The notes beneath the pieces were generated by a model. The model was not told the DNA's origin. It searched no databases and was given only the letters and a program-made list of their open reading frames with translations. A stretch of 64,000 nucleotides of DNA, taken from positions 186,001 through 250,000 of the forward strand of contig NZ_CP128170.1 in NCBI RefSeq assembly GCF_030347395.1. Reading direction: 5' to 3'. This DNA is from Microbacterium sp. ET2. GTDB lineage: Bacteria; Actinomycetota; Actinomycetes; Actinomycetales; Microbacteriaceae. Positions 28,059 to 36,881 of the stretch are shown here, piece by piece. Position numbers and translations under genes: made by a program. Every line of letters begins with the position of its first letter. Within the stretch, counting starts at the first letter, position 1.

Positions 28059-28798
28059 TCAGAGACGCGGACCTCCCCCGCCGCCCGGAGCTGCGGAGGC
28101 ACTCGGGACCGTCGTGATGTCGACGGCCACCGCGAGCGATCCCATGTACCCCGACCCGGCACTGCCACTGAACGTGCCCATCTGCAGATCGGCGCCGTCA
28201 TCGAAGACGTTGTCGGAGGCGATTCCGCCGATCGCGGCGAGGTTCCCCGCCGATCCGGGATAGGTGTCGAGCCCGTAGACATCCTCGAACATCGACGCGG
28301 GGAAGGCCACCTGGGAGGTCGCGATGACGTTATCGGCAGACGTCGCCGACGCGGGATCCGGATACACCTCGCAGTGCAGGTGCGGCCAACGTCCGCTGTA
28401 ACATCCCGGCACGATGGTCTGGAACGTCACCTCGCCGTTCTCGTCGGCGATCTGGATGCCGCGAAGGTACGTCTCGTCCTCGACCCCCTCGGAGTACATC
28501 GAATACAGGCCTGCCGCATCGCATTGCCACAGATACACGGCCACGCCGGCGAACGGGACACCCCCGGCGGCGATGTCGGTGATCGTGAAAGTGAACGTGA
28601 GGCGCACGCCGTCGACGGTCATGCCACCGTCCAGGCTTGACCGGATATCGCTTCGGACGATGCCCGAGTGCTCGAGGACGTTCACGCCGTTGGAGCCATC
28701 GCCCCCTGGTCGACCACCTCGTCCTCAGGCCGGGCGAGCAGGCGCCCCTCGTAAGCGGGGCCTTGCAAGGTCTGCTCAGGTTCGGGAATGCGTGCCAT
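28059..28798 (-). pseudogene. Intradiol ring-cleavage dioxygenase family protein, broken by an internal deletion
   Basis: The 3' part (28059 to about 28705) encodes the dioxygenase core: DGSNGVNVLEHSGIVRSDIR, YLWQCDAAGLYSMYS, TYLRGIQ, and PGCYSGRWPHLHCEVY with the iron-ligand pattern. The true N-terminus lies in another frame: ATG 28798, MARIPEPEQTLQGPAYEGRL through EDEVVDQGA, stopping at 28682. In relatives these parts are joined by a Tat-type signal and linker. That stretch is missing, and the fusion near 28705 is out of frame. The core alone could start at a GTG at 28685 but would lack export signals. Confidence 0.72.
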
Positions 28799-28886
28799 CG
28801 TCGTCTCGTCCGTGTGGTGAACAGGTCCACACTGAGGGTCGGATGTTCGCGTCGGCTATGACGATGTTGTGCACCCGTGATGAACG

Positions 28887-28928
28887 AAGGGCCCGAGGTC
28901 CGCGTGTGTGCGCGGACCTCGGGCCCTT
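28887..28928 (-). terminator. Terminator hairpin of ssrA
   Basis: Arms of 18 bases (28887-28904 and 28911-28928), reading AAGGGCCCGAGGTCCGCG and its complement, around a 6-base loop. It begins 18 bases past the tmRNA 3' end on the minus strand. This is one of the strongest hairpins in the window. Confidence 0.85.
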
Positions 28929-28945
28929 CTGTGCGACAGCGGCAC

Positions 28946-29314
28946 TGGTGGAGATGGGGGGAATCGAACCCCCGTCCATCGCTGGGATACTGCGTCTTCT
29001 CCGGGCGCAGTCTGTGCAGACGTTCTGCTCGGCCCCGACCTTTGTCACAGACACCTAAGTCGACAGGCCCAGCCTGGGAAGAGTCCCGCGTGACGTCCAG
29101 GCGCCGTCACACAGCAAGTCCCCTAGATGACGCCAGAATCCGTAGCGGGAACACCTACGGTCTGACGGAGTTCAGGCTCGCTTAGGCAGCGAGGGCGAAC
29201 TCAGTGCGCTTAGGTTCGGCACTTATTGGTTCGCAGAGATCGTTAACGAGATAACTCTGCATCCTCGGCCCGCTTCCCGCAGATTCACAGGCGATGTCGA
29301 AACCGATCATCCCC
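28946..29314 (-). ncRNA. ssrA: Transfer-messenger RNA (tmRNA)
   Basis: Read on the minus strand, the RNA begins GGGGATGATCGGTTTCGACA and ends with a tRNA-like T-arm (GGGGG-TTCGATT-CCCCC) and CCA. The ends pair as GGGGATG with CATCTCC. The tag frame at 29182-29220 encodes AEPKRTEFALAA followed by TAA. It rescues stalled ribosomes together with SmpB, whose gene lies about 4 kb away at 33154. The length is about 369 bases. Confidence 0.96.
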
Positions 29315-29471
29315 ATGGAACCCTCGAGAGGGAGCCGCCGTCACACTGTGGAATTGCCATCCTCGGGCGATGTACGACCGAGCACATCAGGATACAACGG
29401 ATGATGACGCCACGCCATTCCGCGAGGATGGCGACGCGCCGGGTGCCTCTTCCCGGGGCGCCGCCACCACG

Positions 29472-30278
29472 TCAGGCGAAGTCCAGCGCTCCGCGCACGA
29501 TCGAGTCGCCGGAGTGGGTCGGATCGCCGTCGACCGGCTCGTCGGAGACATCCACGAGCACGAACTCGCGAAGGTCGATGGTGTCGGGTACCACGAACTC
29601 ACCGGTCTGGCCCTCGAGCATGCCGAGACTGATGATCTCGGACGCATCTTCGGTGATCAGCCACACTTCGCGGTTGCTGTCGGGGTCGACGTCGGCATCC
29701 AGGGCCACCTCGATGACCGTCTCGTCTCCGCGTTCCACGACCACCGCAGATCCCTCGGCACCCGGGTGATCGGGGAATGCTGCGAGTTCCGCAGATGCCA
29801 GCTCCACGACCGTCGCCTGCCGTGTCAGCGCCCATCCCCCCACGGCGACGCCCACGACCGCCACGCTGGCGGCCAGCACGAACAACCCGCGGATGAGCCC
29901 TCTTCGCCGGCGACGGTGCGCGGGCGCCGCGTCGGAGCCGGCCCGTGATCTGTCCGCTCCCGCGTCTGAGGGATTCGTCGGACGGGTCTGGACCGCGGGG
30001 CCGATCTCTGAGACCGCTGTCGCACCGGAGGTCATCGCCGGAGTGGAGAATCCGAGTTCTTCTGAGATACGTGACCAGACGCGATCAGGCGGGGCTTCCA
30101 GGTCTTCGAGCAGCACGGTGGAGCGGCCGGCCACCACGGTGCGCGTCAGAGCGGACAGCTCCGCCTTACAGCGAGGGCACGTGCTGAGGTGATCCTGTTC
30201 GGCGGGCGTCGCCACCGATTCCCCGATCGCAAGCAGCGTCAGGACTTCGGGATCGAGATGCGACTCAAGATGCGGCAT
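29472..30278 (-). CDS. Anti-sigma factor, RskA type
   Basis: 268 residues. N-terminal zinc-binding anti-sigma domain with HLSTCPRCKAEL, a linker, one membrane segment (GLIRGLFVLAASVAVVGVAVGGW, about residues 125-147), and an extracellular RskA-like domain (REVWLITEDASEIISLG... FVLVDVSDEPVDGDPTHSGDSIV). It holds the sigma factor encoded just upstream at the membrane. It overlaps that gene's end by 14 bases. Confidence 0.88.
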   Translation of the reverse strand: MPHLESHLDPEVLTLLAIGESVATPAEQDHLSTCPRCKAELSALTRTVVAGRSTVLLEDLEAPPDRVWSRISEELGFSTPAMTSGATAVSEIGPAVQTRPTNPSDAGADRSRAGSDAAPAHRRRRRGLIRGLFVLAASVAVVGVAVGGWALTRQATVVELASAELAAFPDHPGAEGSAVVVERGDETVIEVALDADVDPDSNREVWLITEDASEIISLGMLEGQTGEFVVPDTIDLREFVLVDVSDEPVDGDPTHSGDSIVRGALDFA

Positions 30279-30843
30279 GGCTCACCTCCAATCGGGATCG
30301 CAAACGGGTAAGGCTCCGGCGGATATGACTCTTGACGGTGCCGAGTGGCATCTCCAGGCGGGAGGCGATCTGCTGATGCGTCAGATCGTCGTAGAACGCC
30401 AGCTTCACCACTTCCTGGGCGTCGGGCTCCAAGCGGCTGATCTCGTCGGCGAGAAGGATGGTATCGCCGATGTCGACTTCGGGGACGTCACGACCCGGAG
30501 GCTCTGCGTACCTCTCCAGCTCTCGCTGAAGAGCCCCGATCCGTGCCCGCGCCTCGTGGGTGTCGGCGATCCGGCGGCGGGCGATGGCGATCAGCCACGT
30601 CGAGACGCGAGCCTTCGCCGGATCGAAGCTCGTCCGCGAACCCCACGCGGAGACGAACGTCTTCTGCGTGACGTCTTCGGCGTCGCTGCGGTCACCCAGC
30701 GAACGCAGCGCCAGCGTGAACACCACCGGCGACCAACGCCGGTAGATCTCCTCCAGGGCTCGCTCATCACCGTCGCGAAACCGCTCACCGACCCCTTCGT
30801 CGGCCGCGCCCGGCGGCGAGACCGCCGAATTCTCGATGCTCAT
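30265..30843 (-). CDS. ECF sigma factor (SigK-like)
   Basis: 192 residues. Region 2 is EEIYRRWSPVVFTLALRSLGDRSDAEDVTQKTFVSAW; region 4 is LTHQQIASRLEMPLGTVKSHIRRSLTRLRS. Overlap with the anti-sigma gene indicates coupled synthesis. Two starts are possible: GTG 30855, overlapping the sortase stop as GTGA but directly abutting the AGGAG site, or ATG 30843 at 11-base spacing, which is preferred. It probably directs expression of the surface operon in which it sits. Confidence 0.9.
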   Translation of the reverse strand: MSIENSAVSPPGAADEGVGERFRDGDERALEEIYRRWSPVVFTLALRSLGDRSDAEDVTQKTFVSAWGSRTSFDPAKARVSTWLIAIARRRIADTHEARARIGALQRELERYAEPPGRDVPEVDIGDTILLADEISRLEPDAQEVVKLAFYDDLTHQQIASRLEMPLGTVKSHIRRSLTRLRSRLEVSHAAS

Positions 30844-30851
30844 GGTGGCGC

Positions 30852-31493
30852 TCACTCCTGTACGGGGGTGGCGAGGGCCACCACGTTGTCCTCGTAGCGG
30901 CCGATCGACGCATCGAACGCGCCACCGCAGGTGATGAGCACCAGCATGGGGGAACCGGATCGGGCGAACAAGTCATCGACAGGAAGGTCGGCCTTCTTGT
31001 AGTACGTGACCGAATCCAGTCGGTAGCGGACGAGATTCCCCGTGTCATCGGTCACCTCGATGGGGGTTCCCTGAGCCAGGTCCCGGATGCCGCTGAAGGG
31101 GCCGATCCCGTATCCCGGCATGTCGACGTGGGCGGAAACGACGGTCCGGCCCTTCGGGGACTGCGGGCCCGGACCGAATCGGTACCACCCGGCCACTGCG
31201 GGGTCTTCCGGCAGCTCCATCGCCTGGTTGGCATCGACGCCCACCGGGACCACCGGGATGTCGATCCCTGCGTCGGCGATCGACACCCGCACCGGAGCCG
31301 GTACGACGGCAGCCGGTGCGGGTGTGGCCGGCGCCACGGGGATCTCTAAAGAGGGGGTCGGCGCCGGAGCGGGAACCTCCGGAGCGGGGAGCGAAGTGGC
31401 CGGCTGCGGCGCCGATTCGACCGGGGTTCCGCAGCCGGTGAGGGCGAGGACGAGAAGTGCCACAAGTGGTACTGCTCGCCTCGCCCTCACCAT
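30852..31493 (-). CDS. Class F sortase
   Basis: 213 residues. Signal peptide with lipobox-like LALTGCG, a Pro/Ala-rich linker (residues 25-65), then the sortase barrel. The catalytic His lies in VVSAHVD, the Cys in the TLxTC-type LITCGG, and the Arg probably in SIGRYEDN. Class F enzymes of actinobacteria join surface proteins to the wall or have housekeeping roles. It sits between a DUF4397 surface-protein gene and the sigma gene, an arrangement that points to that protein as partner or substrate. Confidence 0.87.
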   Translation of the reverse strand: MVRARRAVPLVALLVLALTGCGTPVESAPQPATSLPAPEVPAPAPTPSLEIPVAPATPAPAAVVPAPVRVSIADAGIDIPVVPVGVDANQAMELPEDPAVAGWYRFGPGPQSPKGRTVVSAHVDMPGYGIGPFSGIRDLAQGTPIEVTDDTGNLVRYRLDSVTYYKKADLPVDDLFARSGSPMLVLITCGGAFDASIGRYEDNVVALATPVQE

Positions 31494-31510
31494 CCTTCTA
31501 TCCTCGCCGA

Positions 31511-32335
31511 TCAGCGTCCGCTGCGGGCGCGGACGGCGACCACGGTGCCACCGGCGACACCGAAGGCGACCAGGAGGCCGGCGGCGAGCCACGCACCCTG
31601 CACGAGCGTGTCCTGCGCGGCCAGCTGGCCACCGGCACCCGACGGGACGCCGCCCGAGGGGCCACCGTGCAGACCGTCGATGGTCTGCACCGCCAGAGCG
31701 AGGTTGCCGGCCTCAGCCGAACCCCACGCGTAGACGATCGTCAGCGTGCCCTCGGCGACGTTGACGTCTGCCGGGCCGATGACCGGGTCGGTGGTGCCCG
31801 CGAGGGCGACCGCAGCCGAGACGGTGCCGGCCGGCAGGTTGAGGGTGGCCTCATTCGGGTTCGTCAGGTCCTCGACGACCGGGGAGCCACCGGCGAGGAC
31901 GTCGACGGCAGGCGCCGCGGCGACGTGGCGGACCGTCAGGCGGCCCTCTCCCGCAGCGGTCTGAGCGGTGTCGTTGACGAACGCGTTGAGTGCGGGCTCG
32001 CCCGCCTCGTTCAGGTTGGCGGTGGCGGTGTAATTCACGCCGGCGTCGAGCGTCACAGACGTCGACAGGATCGGCTCGCTCGCGTCGGCGGCGTCGGTCG
32101 CCGTGAGCGCGATGTCGTAGCTGTCCGCCGGAAGTGCCAGCGGACCGGCGAGGTCGCCGGGCTGGAAGTCGTCGAGTGTCAGTTCGCCGTTGACGTAGAC
32201 GTCCACAGGGGTGTCGGGGATGCCGTGCAGCACCGAAAGCTGAGCCTCGCCGCTCGTGCTTGCGTTCGCGGGAAGGGCAAGGCCCAATGCCGCGACAACG
32301 CCGACCGTGAGGCCGGCAACCATGGTCTTGCGCAT
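31511..32335 (-). CDS. DUF4397 surface protein
   Basis: 274 residues. Signal peptide (MVAGLTVGVVAALGLALPANA), two DUF4397 repeats (QLSVLHGIPDTPVDVYVNGEL... and RLTVRHVAAAPAVDVLAGGSP), then a Gly/Pro-rich stretch, a membrane segment (AWLAAGLLVAFGVAGGTVVAV) and an Arg-rich tail. This is the layout of a sortase substrate, but no clear LPxTG is present; QLAAQDT just before the membrane segment is the only candidate. ATG 32335 has AGGAGG at 6-base spacing. First gene of the DUF4397-sortase-sigma-anti-sigma operon. Confidence 0.87.
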   Translation of the reverse strand: MRKTMVAGLTVGVVAALGLALPANASTSGEAQLSVLHGIPDTPVDVYVNGELTLDDFQPGDLAGPLALPADSYDIALTATDAADASEPILSTSVTLDAGVNYTATANLNEAGEPALNAFVNDTAQTAAGEGRLTVRHVAAAPAVDVLAGGSPVVEDLTNPNEATLNLPAGTVSAAVALAGTTDPVIGPADVNVAEGTLTIVYAWGSAEAGNLALAVQTIDGLHGGPSGGVPSGAGGQLAAQDTLVQGAWLAAGLLVAFGVAGGTVVAVRARSGR

Positions 32336-32459
32336 GAAGATCCTCCTGGGGTGAGGGGCAGTGAGGTTCACCGCCTTTCATGAAGTACTTCTCGGCGCCA
32401 CCGCCATTTGGATGCAGCAGCATGAGATTTTTCTCGATCGGGGTCGTAGAGTCGCCCTC

Positions 32460-33128
32460 ATGAGTGAGGTCGTGGTGACGGTGCATGGGGAACACGTGGC
32501 GAGGGTGGCGCCCGAGGAGGCCGTGGCCACCCTCGTGGTCCGCGCCGAAGGTGTGACCCGCGAGCGCGTGGTCGCCGACGTCTCCGCGTGGAGCGCGCCG
32601 ATGCGCGACGAGCTCGCGTCCGCGCAGACGGCTGGACGTGTCGTGGCGTGGTCCAGCGACAGTGTGTCGGTGTGGTCGGAACGACCGTGGAACGCCGAGG
32701 GCAAGCGCCTGGCGCCCGTCTTTCATGCGGCGGTGAACATGTCGGCGACATTCACCGACTTCGCGGCACTGTCGGCGTGGGCGAGCGGGGTCATCGAGCG
32801 CGACGGTGTCCAGTTCACCGGCGTCGACTGGCGACTCTCACCCCTGACCCGAGCAGCCTTGGAACGCTCAGTGGCCGCCGAGGCCGTGACCGTCGCCGTT
32901 GAGCGTGCGACGGCCTATGCCCGCGCCCTCGGACTGTCGGATGTGACCGCCGTCGAGATCGCCGACGCCGGGATGCTCACCGACGACCGCGGCGCGCGGG
33001 GTGAGTCTGCGCGTCCTCTCATGGCGCGCGCGGCGTTCGCCGGCGACGCGGGCGGGGCCGAGATCCGGCTCCAGCCCGCCGATGTCGTGGTGAGCGCCAC
33101 CGTCGACGCCCGCTTCGTCGCCCGGTGA
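32460..33128 (+). CDS. SIMPL (DUF541) domain protein
   Basis: 222 residues with the SIMPL pattern: VTVHGEHVARVAPEEAVATLVVRAEG at the start and TVAVERATAYARALGLSDVTAVEIADAG in the second half. No signal peptide is visible, which is unusual because many SIMPL proteins are exported. The function is unknown. ATG 32460 lies across a 124-base divergent region from the DUF4397 operon. The next gene, smpB, is convergent. Confidence 0.82.
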   Translation: MSEVVVTVHGEHVARVAPEEAVATLVVRAEGVTRERVVADVSAWSAPMRDELASAQTAGRVVAWSSDSVSVWSERPWNAEGKRLAPVFHAAVNMSATFTDFAALSAWASGVIERDGVQFTGVDWRLSPLTRAALERSVAAEAVTVAVERATAYARALGLSDVTAVEIADAGMLTDDRGARGESARPLMARAAFAGDAGGAEIRLQPADVVVSATVDARFVAR

Positions 33129-33153
33129 TCGTTGCTGCCCGTCGCGCGGCTTC

Positions 33154-33630
33154 TCAGTCCCCGAGACGGTTCCGGGTCCGCATCGCCCGCTCCGCCTCGC
33201 GACGGTCCTGACGCTCGCGAAGGGTCTGGCGCTTGTCGAACTCGCGCTTGCCCTTCGCCACGGCGATCTCGACCTTGGCGCGACCGTCGGCGAAGTACAG
33301 GCGCAGGGGAACCAGCGTGTACCCGCCTGCCGAGACGGCATGCGAGAGCTTGACGATCTCGTCCTTATGGAGGAGCAGCTTGCGCGTCCGCTTGGCGGCG
33401 TGATTGGTCCAGTGTCCCTGCGAGTACTCGGGAATGTGGACGGCGTCGAGGAACGCCTGCCCGCCGTCGATGTAGGCGTAGCCGTCGGTGAGGTTCGCTC
33501 GCCCCTGACGCAGAGACTTCACCTCGGTGCCGGTGAGAACGAGTCCGGCCTCGTAGGTCTTGTCGATGAGGTAGTCGTGGCGCGCGCGACGGTTCGTCGC
33601 GATGACCTTCTCACCGCGTTCGCGTGCCAT
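33154..33630 (-). CDS. smpB: SsrA-binding protein
   Basis: 158 residues. Core motifs: [50 protein letters not shown], and the basic C-terminus ([19 protein letters not shown]) that enters the ribosomal mRNA channel. It brings the tmRNA encoded at 28946 to stalled ribosomes. It lies downstream of ftsX on the same strand after an 80-base gap. Confidence 0.97.
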   Translation of the reverse strand: MARERGEKVIATNRRARHDYLIDKTYEAGLVLTGTEVKSLRQGRANLTDGYAYIDGGQAFLDAVHIPEYSQGHWTNHAAKRTRKLLLHKDEIVKLSHAVSAGGYTLVPLRLYFADGRAKVEIAVAKGKREFDKRQTLRERQDRREAERAMRTRNRLGD

Positions 33631-33710
33631 GGCTTCATCCTCCTTCAGCGCCGCTCAGCGGCATCCGGTCGTTCGGATCGCCCACGGCAGCCCGCCAGTC
33701 TAGCAAGCGG

Positions 33711-34625
33711 TCAGGTCCGCAGCCACCTGCGGATGGCGAAGCTCGCCGAGAGCGCGGCGAGCACCACGCCGATCGCGACGATCACGGGGATCACGATGGC
33801 GACGTCGCCCCCGTCGACCCACGTCGTGACGAATTGCACGCGGCCGCGCAGCTCCTCGACGCCGAAATGCAAGCCCAGGACGACCGTGACGCTCGCGAGG
33901 ATCGAGCCGATGAGAGCGGCGAAGACGCCCTCCAGGACGAAGGGGGTCTGGATGAAGCGGTTGGATGCTCCGACCATGCGCATGATCCCGAGCTCACGGC
34001 GGCGGGCGAAGGCCGAGAGGCGGATCGTGGTGGCGATGAGAAGGACCGCGGCGATGAGCATCAGCCCGGCGATGCCCACCGCGATGTAGGTCGCGACGGT
34101 CAACGCCGAGAACAGCGGATCGAGGTACTGCAGCTGATCTTCGACGACTTCGACACCCTCCATGCCCTGGAACGCCTCGATGATCACGTCGGAGCGGCGG
34201 TGGTCGACGAGGTTGATCCGGAAGGTCTCATTCAGCTGGTCTGGGGTGATGACGCTGGCGTAGTCCTCCCCGAGCAGGTCGATGACGTTCGCGTAGGCCT
34301 CGTCGCGGTTCTCGAAGCGGACCGCGTCGATCAGCGGGGCGATCGCCGGACTGTCCAGCTGCGTCTGGACCGCGGTGATCTGTTCGTCCGTCGCAACGCC
34401 GCCGGCACAGGTGCCTTCCTGGGTCGACACCGAGGTGCACATGCTGATCGCGACCTGTGCCCGGTCGGCCCAGAAGTTCTCCATCTTGCCGATCTGCATC
34501 TGCATGAGGATCGCTGCGCCGACGAAAGTGAGCGAGACGAACGTGACGAGCACCACCGAGATGACCATCGATGCGTTGCGGCGAAGACCCGTGAACGCCT
34601 CAGCCAACACCAGCCCGAGTCTCAC
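33711..34625 (-). CDS. ftsX: Cell-division ABC-type permease FtsX
   Basis: 304 residues: a membrane segment at about residues 20-44, an extracellular domain (residues about 50-165, with the paired cysteines of TSVSTQEGTCAGG), then three membrane segments ending in ALSASFAIRRWLRT. With FtsE it relays division signals to wall hydrolases outside. The start overlaps the ftsE stop by 4 bases. Confidence 0.95.
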   Translation of the reverse strand: MRLGLVLAEAFTGLRRNASMVISVVLVTFVSLTFVGAAILMQMQIGKMENFWADRAQVAISMCTSVSTQEGTCAGGVATDEQITAVQTQLDSPAIAPLIDAVRFENRDEAYANVIDLLGEDYASVITPDQLNETFRINLVDHRRSDVIIEAFQGMEGVEVVEDQLQYLDPLFSALTVATYIAVGIAGLMLIAAVLLIATTIRLSAFARRRELGIMRMVGASNRFIQTPFVLEGVFAALIGSILASVTVVLGLHFGVEELRGRVQFVTTWVDGGDVAIVIPVIVAIGVVLAALSASFAIRRWLRT

Positions 34626-35677
34626 GAGGTCGGCCCGACTTCGTCGTCCCGGTCGCGACGACCGAGGCCCAGTCGATCGGCGACGCCGAGCTCGGCGACC
34701 TCGACCTCGGGGATGTCCTGCACGGGCACCGGCTGCGTCTGCGGCCGCGTGATGCCGCGGGGCACGGGGGCCTGGGACGTCGCGTGCTCCTGCGGCTGAG
34801 CACCAGCCGGAACCGTCGCGGGCTCAGGGGCGGAGTCGCGGGCTTCGCCCGCCCACGGTGGTGCCGCCGACTCGTTCGGCAGGCTCGTCCCGGCCATCGC
34901 CGCCGCTTCGCGCTGGAGTTCGAGTACGGCTGTGAGTGCGGCCACGGCCGCGGCGCCCCGTTCGGGCTCCGGAGCGAGACTCGGAATCGCCGAGGTGTCC
35001 CCGTACCCGCCGTGGCGCTCGTCGCGGACCATCTCGCCGTTCTTCAGCTCGATCACACGCCGCTTCATCTGATCGACGAATCCCGCCTCGTGCGTGGCCA
35101 TGACCACCGTCGTGCCGTTGGCGTTGATGCGGGCGAGCAGCTGCATGATGTCCACGGATGTGGCGGGGTCGAGGTTTCCGGTGGGCTCGTCGGCGAGGAG
35201 GACCTGGGGCCGGTTCGCCAGTGCCCGCGCGATCGCCACACGCTGCTGCTCGCCGCCGGAGAGCTCGTGCGGGAACCGCTTCTCCTTACCGGCCAGACCC
35301 ACGAGCGCCAGCACCTCCGGAACCGCCTGCTGAATGAACGCGCGGGACGACCCGATCACCTGGAGGGTGAAGGCGACGTTCTGGAACACCGTCTTGGACG
35401 GCAGCAGCCGGAAATCCTGGAACACCGCACCGATGTGGCGACGGAAATACGGGACCTTGCGGTTGGAGAGCGTGCGCACATCGCGTCCCAGCACGACTAC
35501 CCGACCTTCGCTCGGCACGTCTTCGCGCAGGATCAGCCGGAGGCAGGAGGACTTGCCCGAGCCTGACGCGCCGACGAGGAAGACGAACTCGCCGCGGAGC
35601 ACCTCGAACTCGACCTTGTTCAGGGCAGGGCGGGAGGTGCCGCGATAGTGCTTCGTGACGTTCTCGAACCGGATCAT
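34622..35677 (-). CDS. ftsE: Cell-division ATPase FtsE with a long C-terminal tail
   Basis: 351 residues. The ATPase occupies residues 1 to about 225: Walker [16 protein letters not shown]-loop, signature [15 protein letters not shown], Walker [13 protein letters not shown]. FtsE is usually about 229 residues. Here about 120 extra residues, rich in Ala, Glu and Pro and probably disordered, end in [17 protein letters not shown]. The gene overlaps ftsX by 4 bases and follows prfB, the common actinobacterial order prfB-ftsE-ftsX-smpB. Confidence 0.95.
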   Translation of the reverse strand: MIRFENVTKHYRGTSRPALNKVEFEVLRGEFVFLVGASGSGKSSCLRLILREDVPSEGRVVVLGRDVRTLSNRKVPYFRRHIGAVFQDFRLLPSKTVFQNVAFTLQVIGSSRAFIQQAVPEVLALVGLAGKEKRFPHELSGGEQQRVAIARALANRPQVLLADEPTGNLDPATSVDIMQLLARINANGTTVVMATHEAGFVDQMKRRVIELKNGEMVRDERHGGYGDTSAIPSLAPEPERGAAAVAALTAVLELQREAAAMAGTSLPNESAAPPWAGEARDSAPEPATVPAGAQPQEHATSQAPVPRGITRPQTQPVPVQDIPEVEVAELGVADRLGLGRRDRDDEVGPTS

Positions 35678-35742
35678 GGCGTGACGAGCCTAAGCGGCGT
35701 CGCCTCAGAGGCGCCGAGCGACACCCGGCGCGGCGTCATCCG

Positions 35743-36855
35743 TCAGTCGTCGTCATCCTTGCGCTTGCGCCAGCGGATGCCGGCGGCGATGAAGCCGTCG
35801 ATGTCACCGTCGAACACCGGCGCCGGGTTTCCGACCTCGTGGCCGGTGCGCAAGTCCTTCACCAGCTGCTGGCCGTAGAGGAAGTACGAGCGCATCTGGT
35901 CGCCCCAGCTGGCGGTGATGGTTCCCGCGAGCTCCTTCTTCTTCGCCGCCTCCTCCTCGCGCTTGAGCAGCAGCAGGCGCGTCTGAAGCACGCGCATCGC
36001 GGCCGCGCGGTTCTGGATCTGCGACTTCTCGTTCTGCATCGACACGACGATGCCGGTGGGAAGGTGTGTGATGCGCACCGCCGAGTCGGTCGTGTTGACC
36101 GACTGTCCACCCGGACCGGACGAGCGGAAGACGTCGACACGGATGTCGCCCTCGGGGATGTCGACCTCGACGGCCTCCTCCATCACCGGGATCACCTCGA
36201 CGGCGGCGAAGGATGTCTGCCGCTTGTCAGCAGCGCCGAAGGGGCTGATCCGTGCGAGGCGGTGGGTCCCCGCCTCGACGGACAGCGTGCCGTAGGCGTA
36301 CGGCGCGTCGATCTCGAAGGTCGCCGACTTGATGCCGGCGCCTTCGGCGTAGGAGGTGTCCATGACCTTGACGGGGTATTTGTGGCGCTCCGCCCATCGC
36401 AGGTACATGCGCATCAGCATCTCGGCGAAGTCGGTGGCGTCGTCGCCCCCCGCACCCGACCGGATCGTCACCACGGCGGAACGGTCGTCGTACTCCCCGT
36501 CGAGGAGCGTCTGGACCTCGAGCTGCCCGATGACGTCTTCGAGCTCGGCGATCTCGTGGCGGGCCTCCTCGGCGGAGTCCTCGTCCTCCATCTCGTTGGC
36601 GAGCTCGACCAGTACGTCGAGGTCGTCGAGACGCTGCTCGATGTCGGTGACGCGCTTGAGCTCGCTCTGACGGTGGCTGAGGGCGCTGGTGACCTTCTGC
36701 GCCTTGTCCACGTCGTCCCAGAGGTCGGGGGCGCCGGCTTCCTCGCTGAGGCGCGCGATCTGGGACTTCAGGGCGTCGACGTCCACGACGGCCTTGATGT
36801 CGGAGAACGTGGACCGGAGGGCCTTGATGTCGTCGGACGGATCGAATTCGAGCAT
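35743..36855 (-). CDS. prfB: Peptide chain release factor 2
   Basis: 370 residues in one uninterrupted frame, so there is no programmed frameshift. The GGQ loop that triggers peptide release is [20 protein letters not shown], and the stop-codon-reading SPF motif is in [16 protein letters not shown]. It reads UGA and UAA. First gene of the prfB-ftsE-ftsX-smpB run. Confidence 0.97.
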   Translation of the reverse strand: MLEFDPSDDIKALRSTFSDIKAVVDVDALKSQIARLSEEAGAPDLWDDVDKAQKVTSALSHRQSELKRVTDIEQRLDDLDVLVELANEMEDEDSAEEARHEIAELEDVIGQLEVQTLLDGEYDDRSAVVTIRSGAGGDDATDFAEMLMRMYLRWAERHKYPVKVMDTSYAEGAGIKSATFEIDAPYAYGTLSVEAGTHRLARISPFGAADKRQTSFAAVEVIPVMEEAVEVDIPEGDIRVDVFRSSGPGGQSVNTTDSAVRITHLPTGIVVSMQNEKSQIQNRAAAMRVLQTRLLLLKREEEAAKKKELAGTITASWGDQMRSYFLYGQQLVKDLRTGHEVGNPAPVFDGDIDGFIAAGIRWRKRKDDDD

Positions 36856-36881
36856 GACAGTCCAGACTAACGTGGATCACC

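Noticed and set aside
27861..28640. Plus-strand gene overlapping the dioxygenase gene
   Set aside because: The first 55 codons look like membrane helices, but the rest is antisense to recognisable dioxygenase sequence; recorded only as a possible remnant.
35743..36855. Programmed frameshift in prfB
   Set aside because: The release-factor frame is continuous from the start codon.
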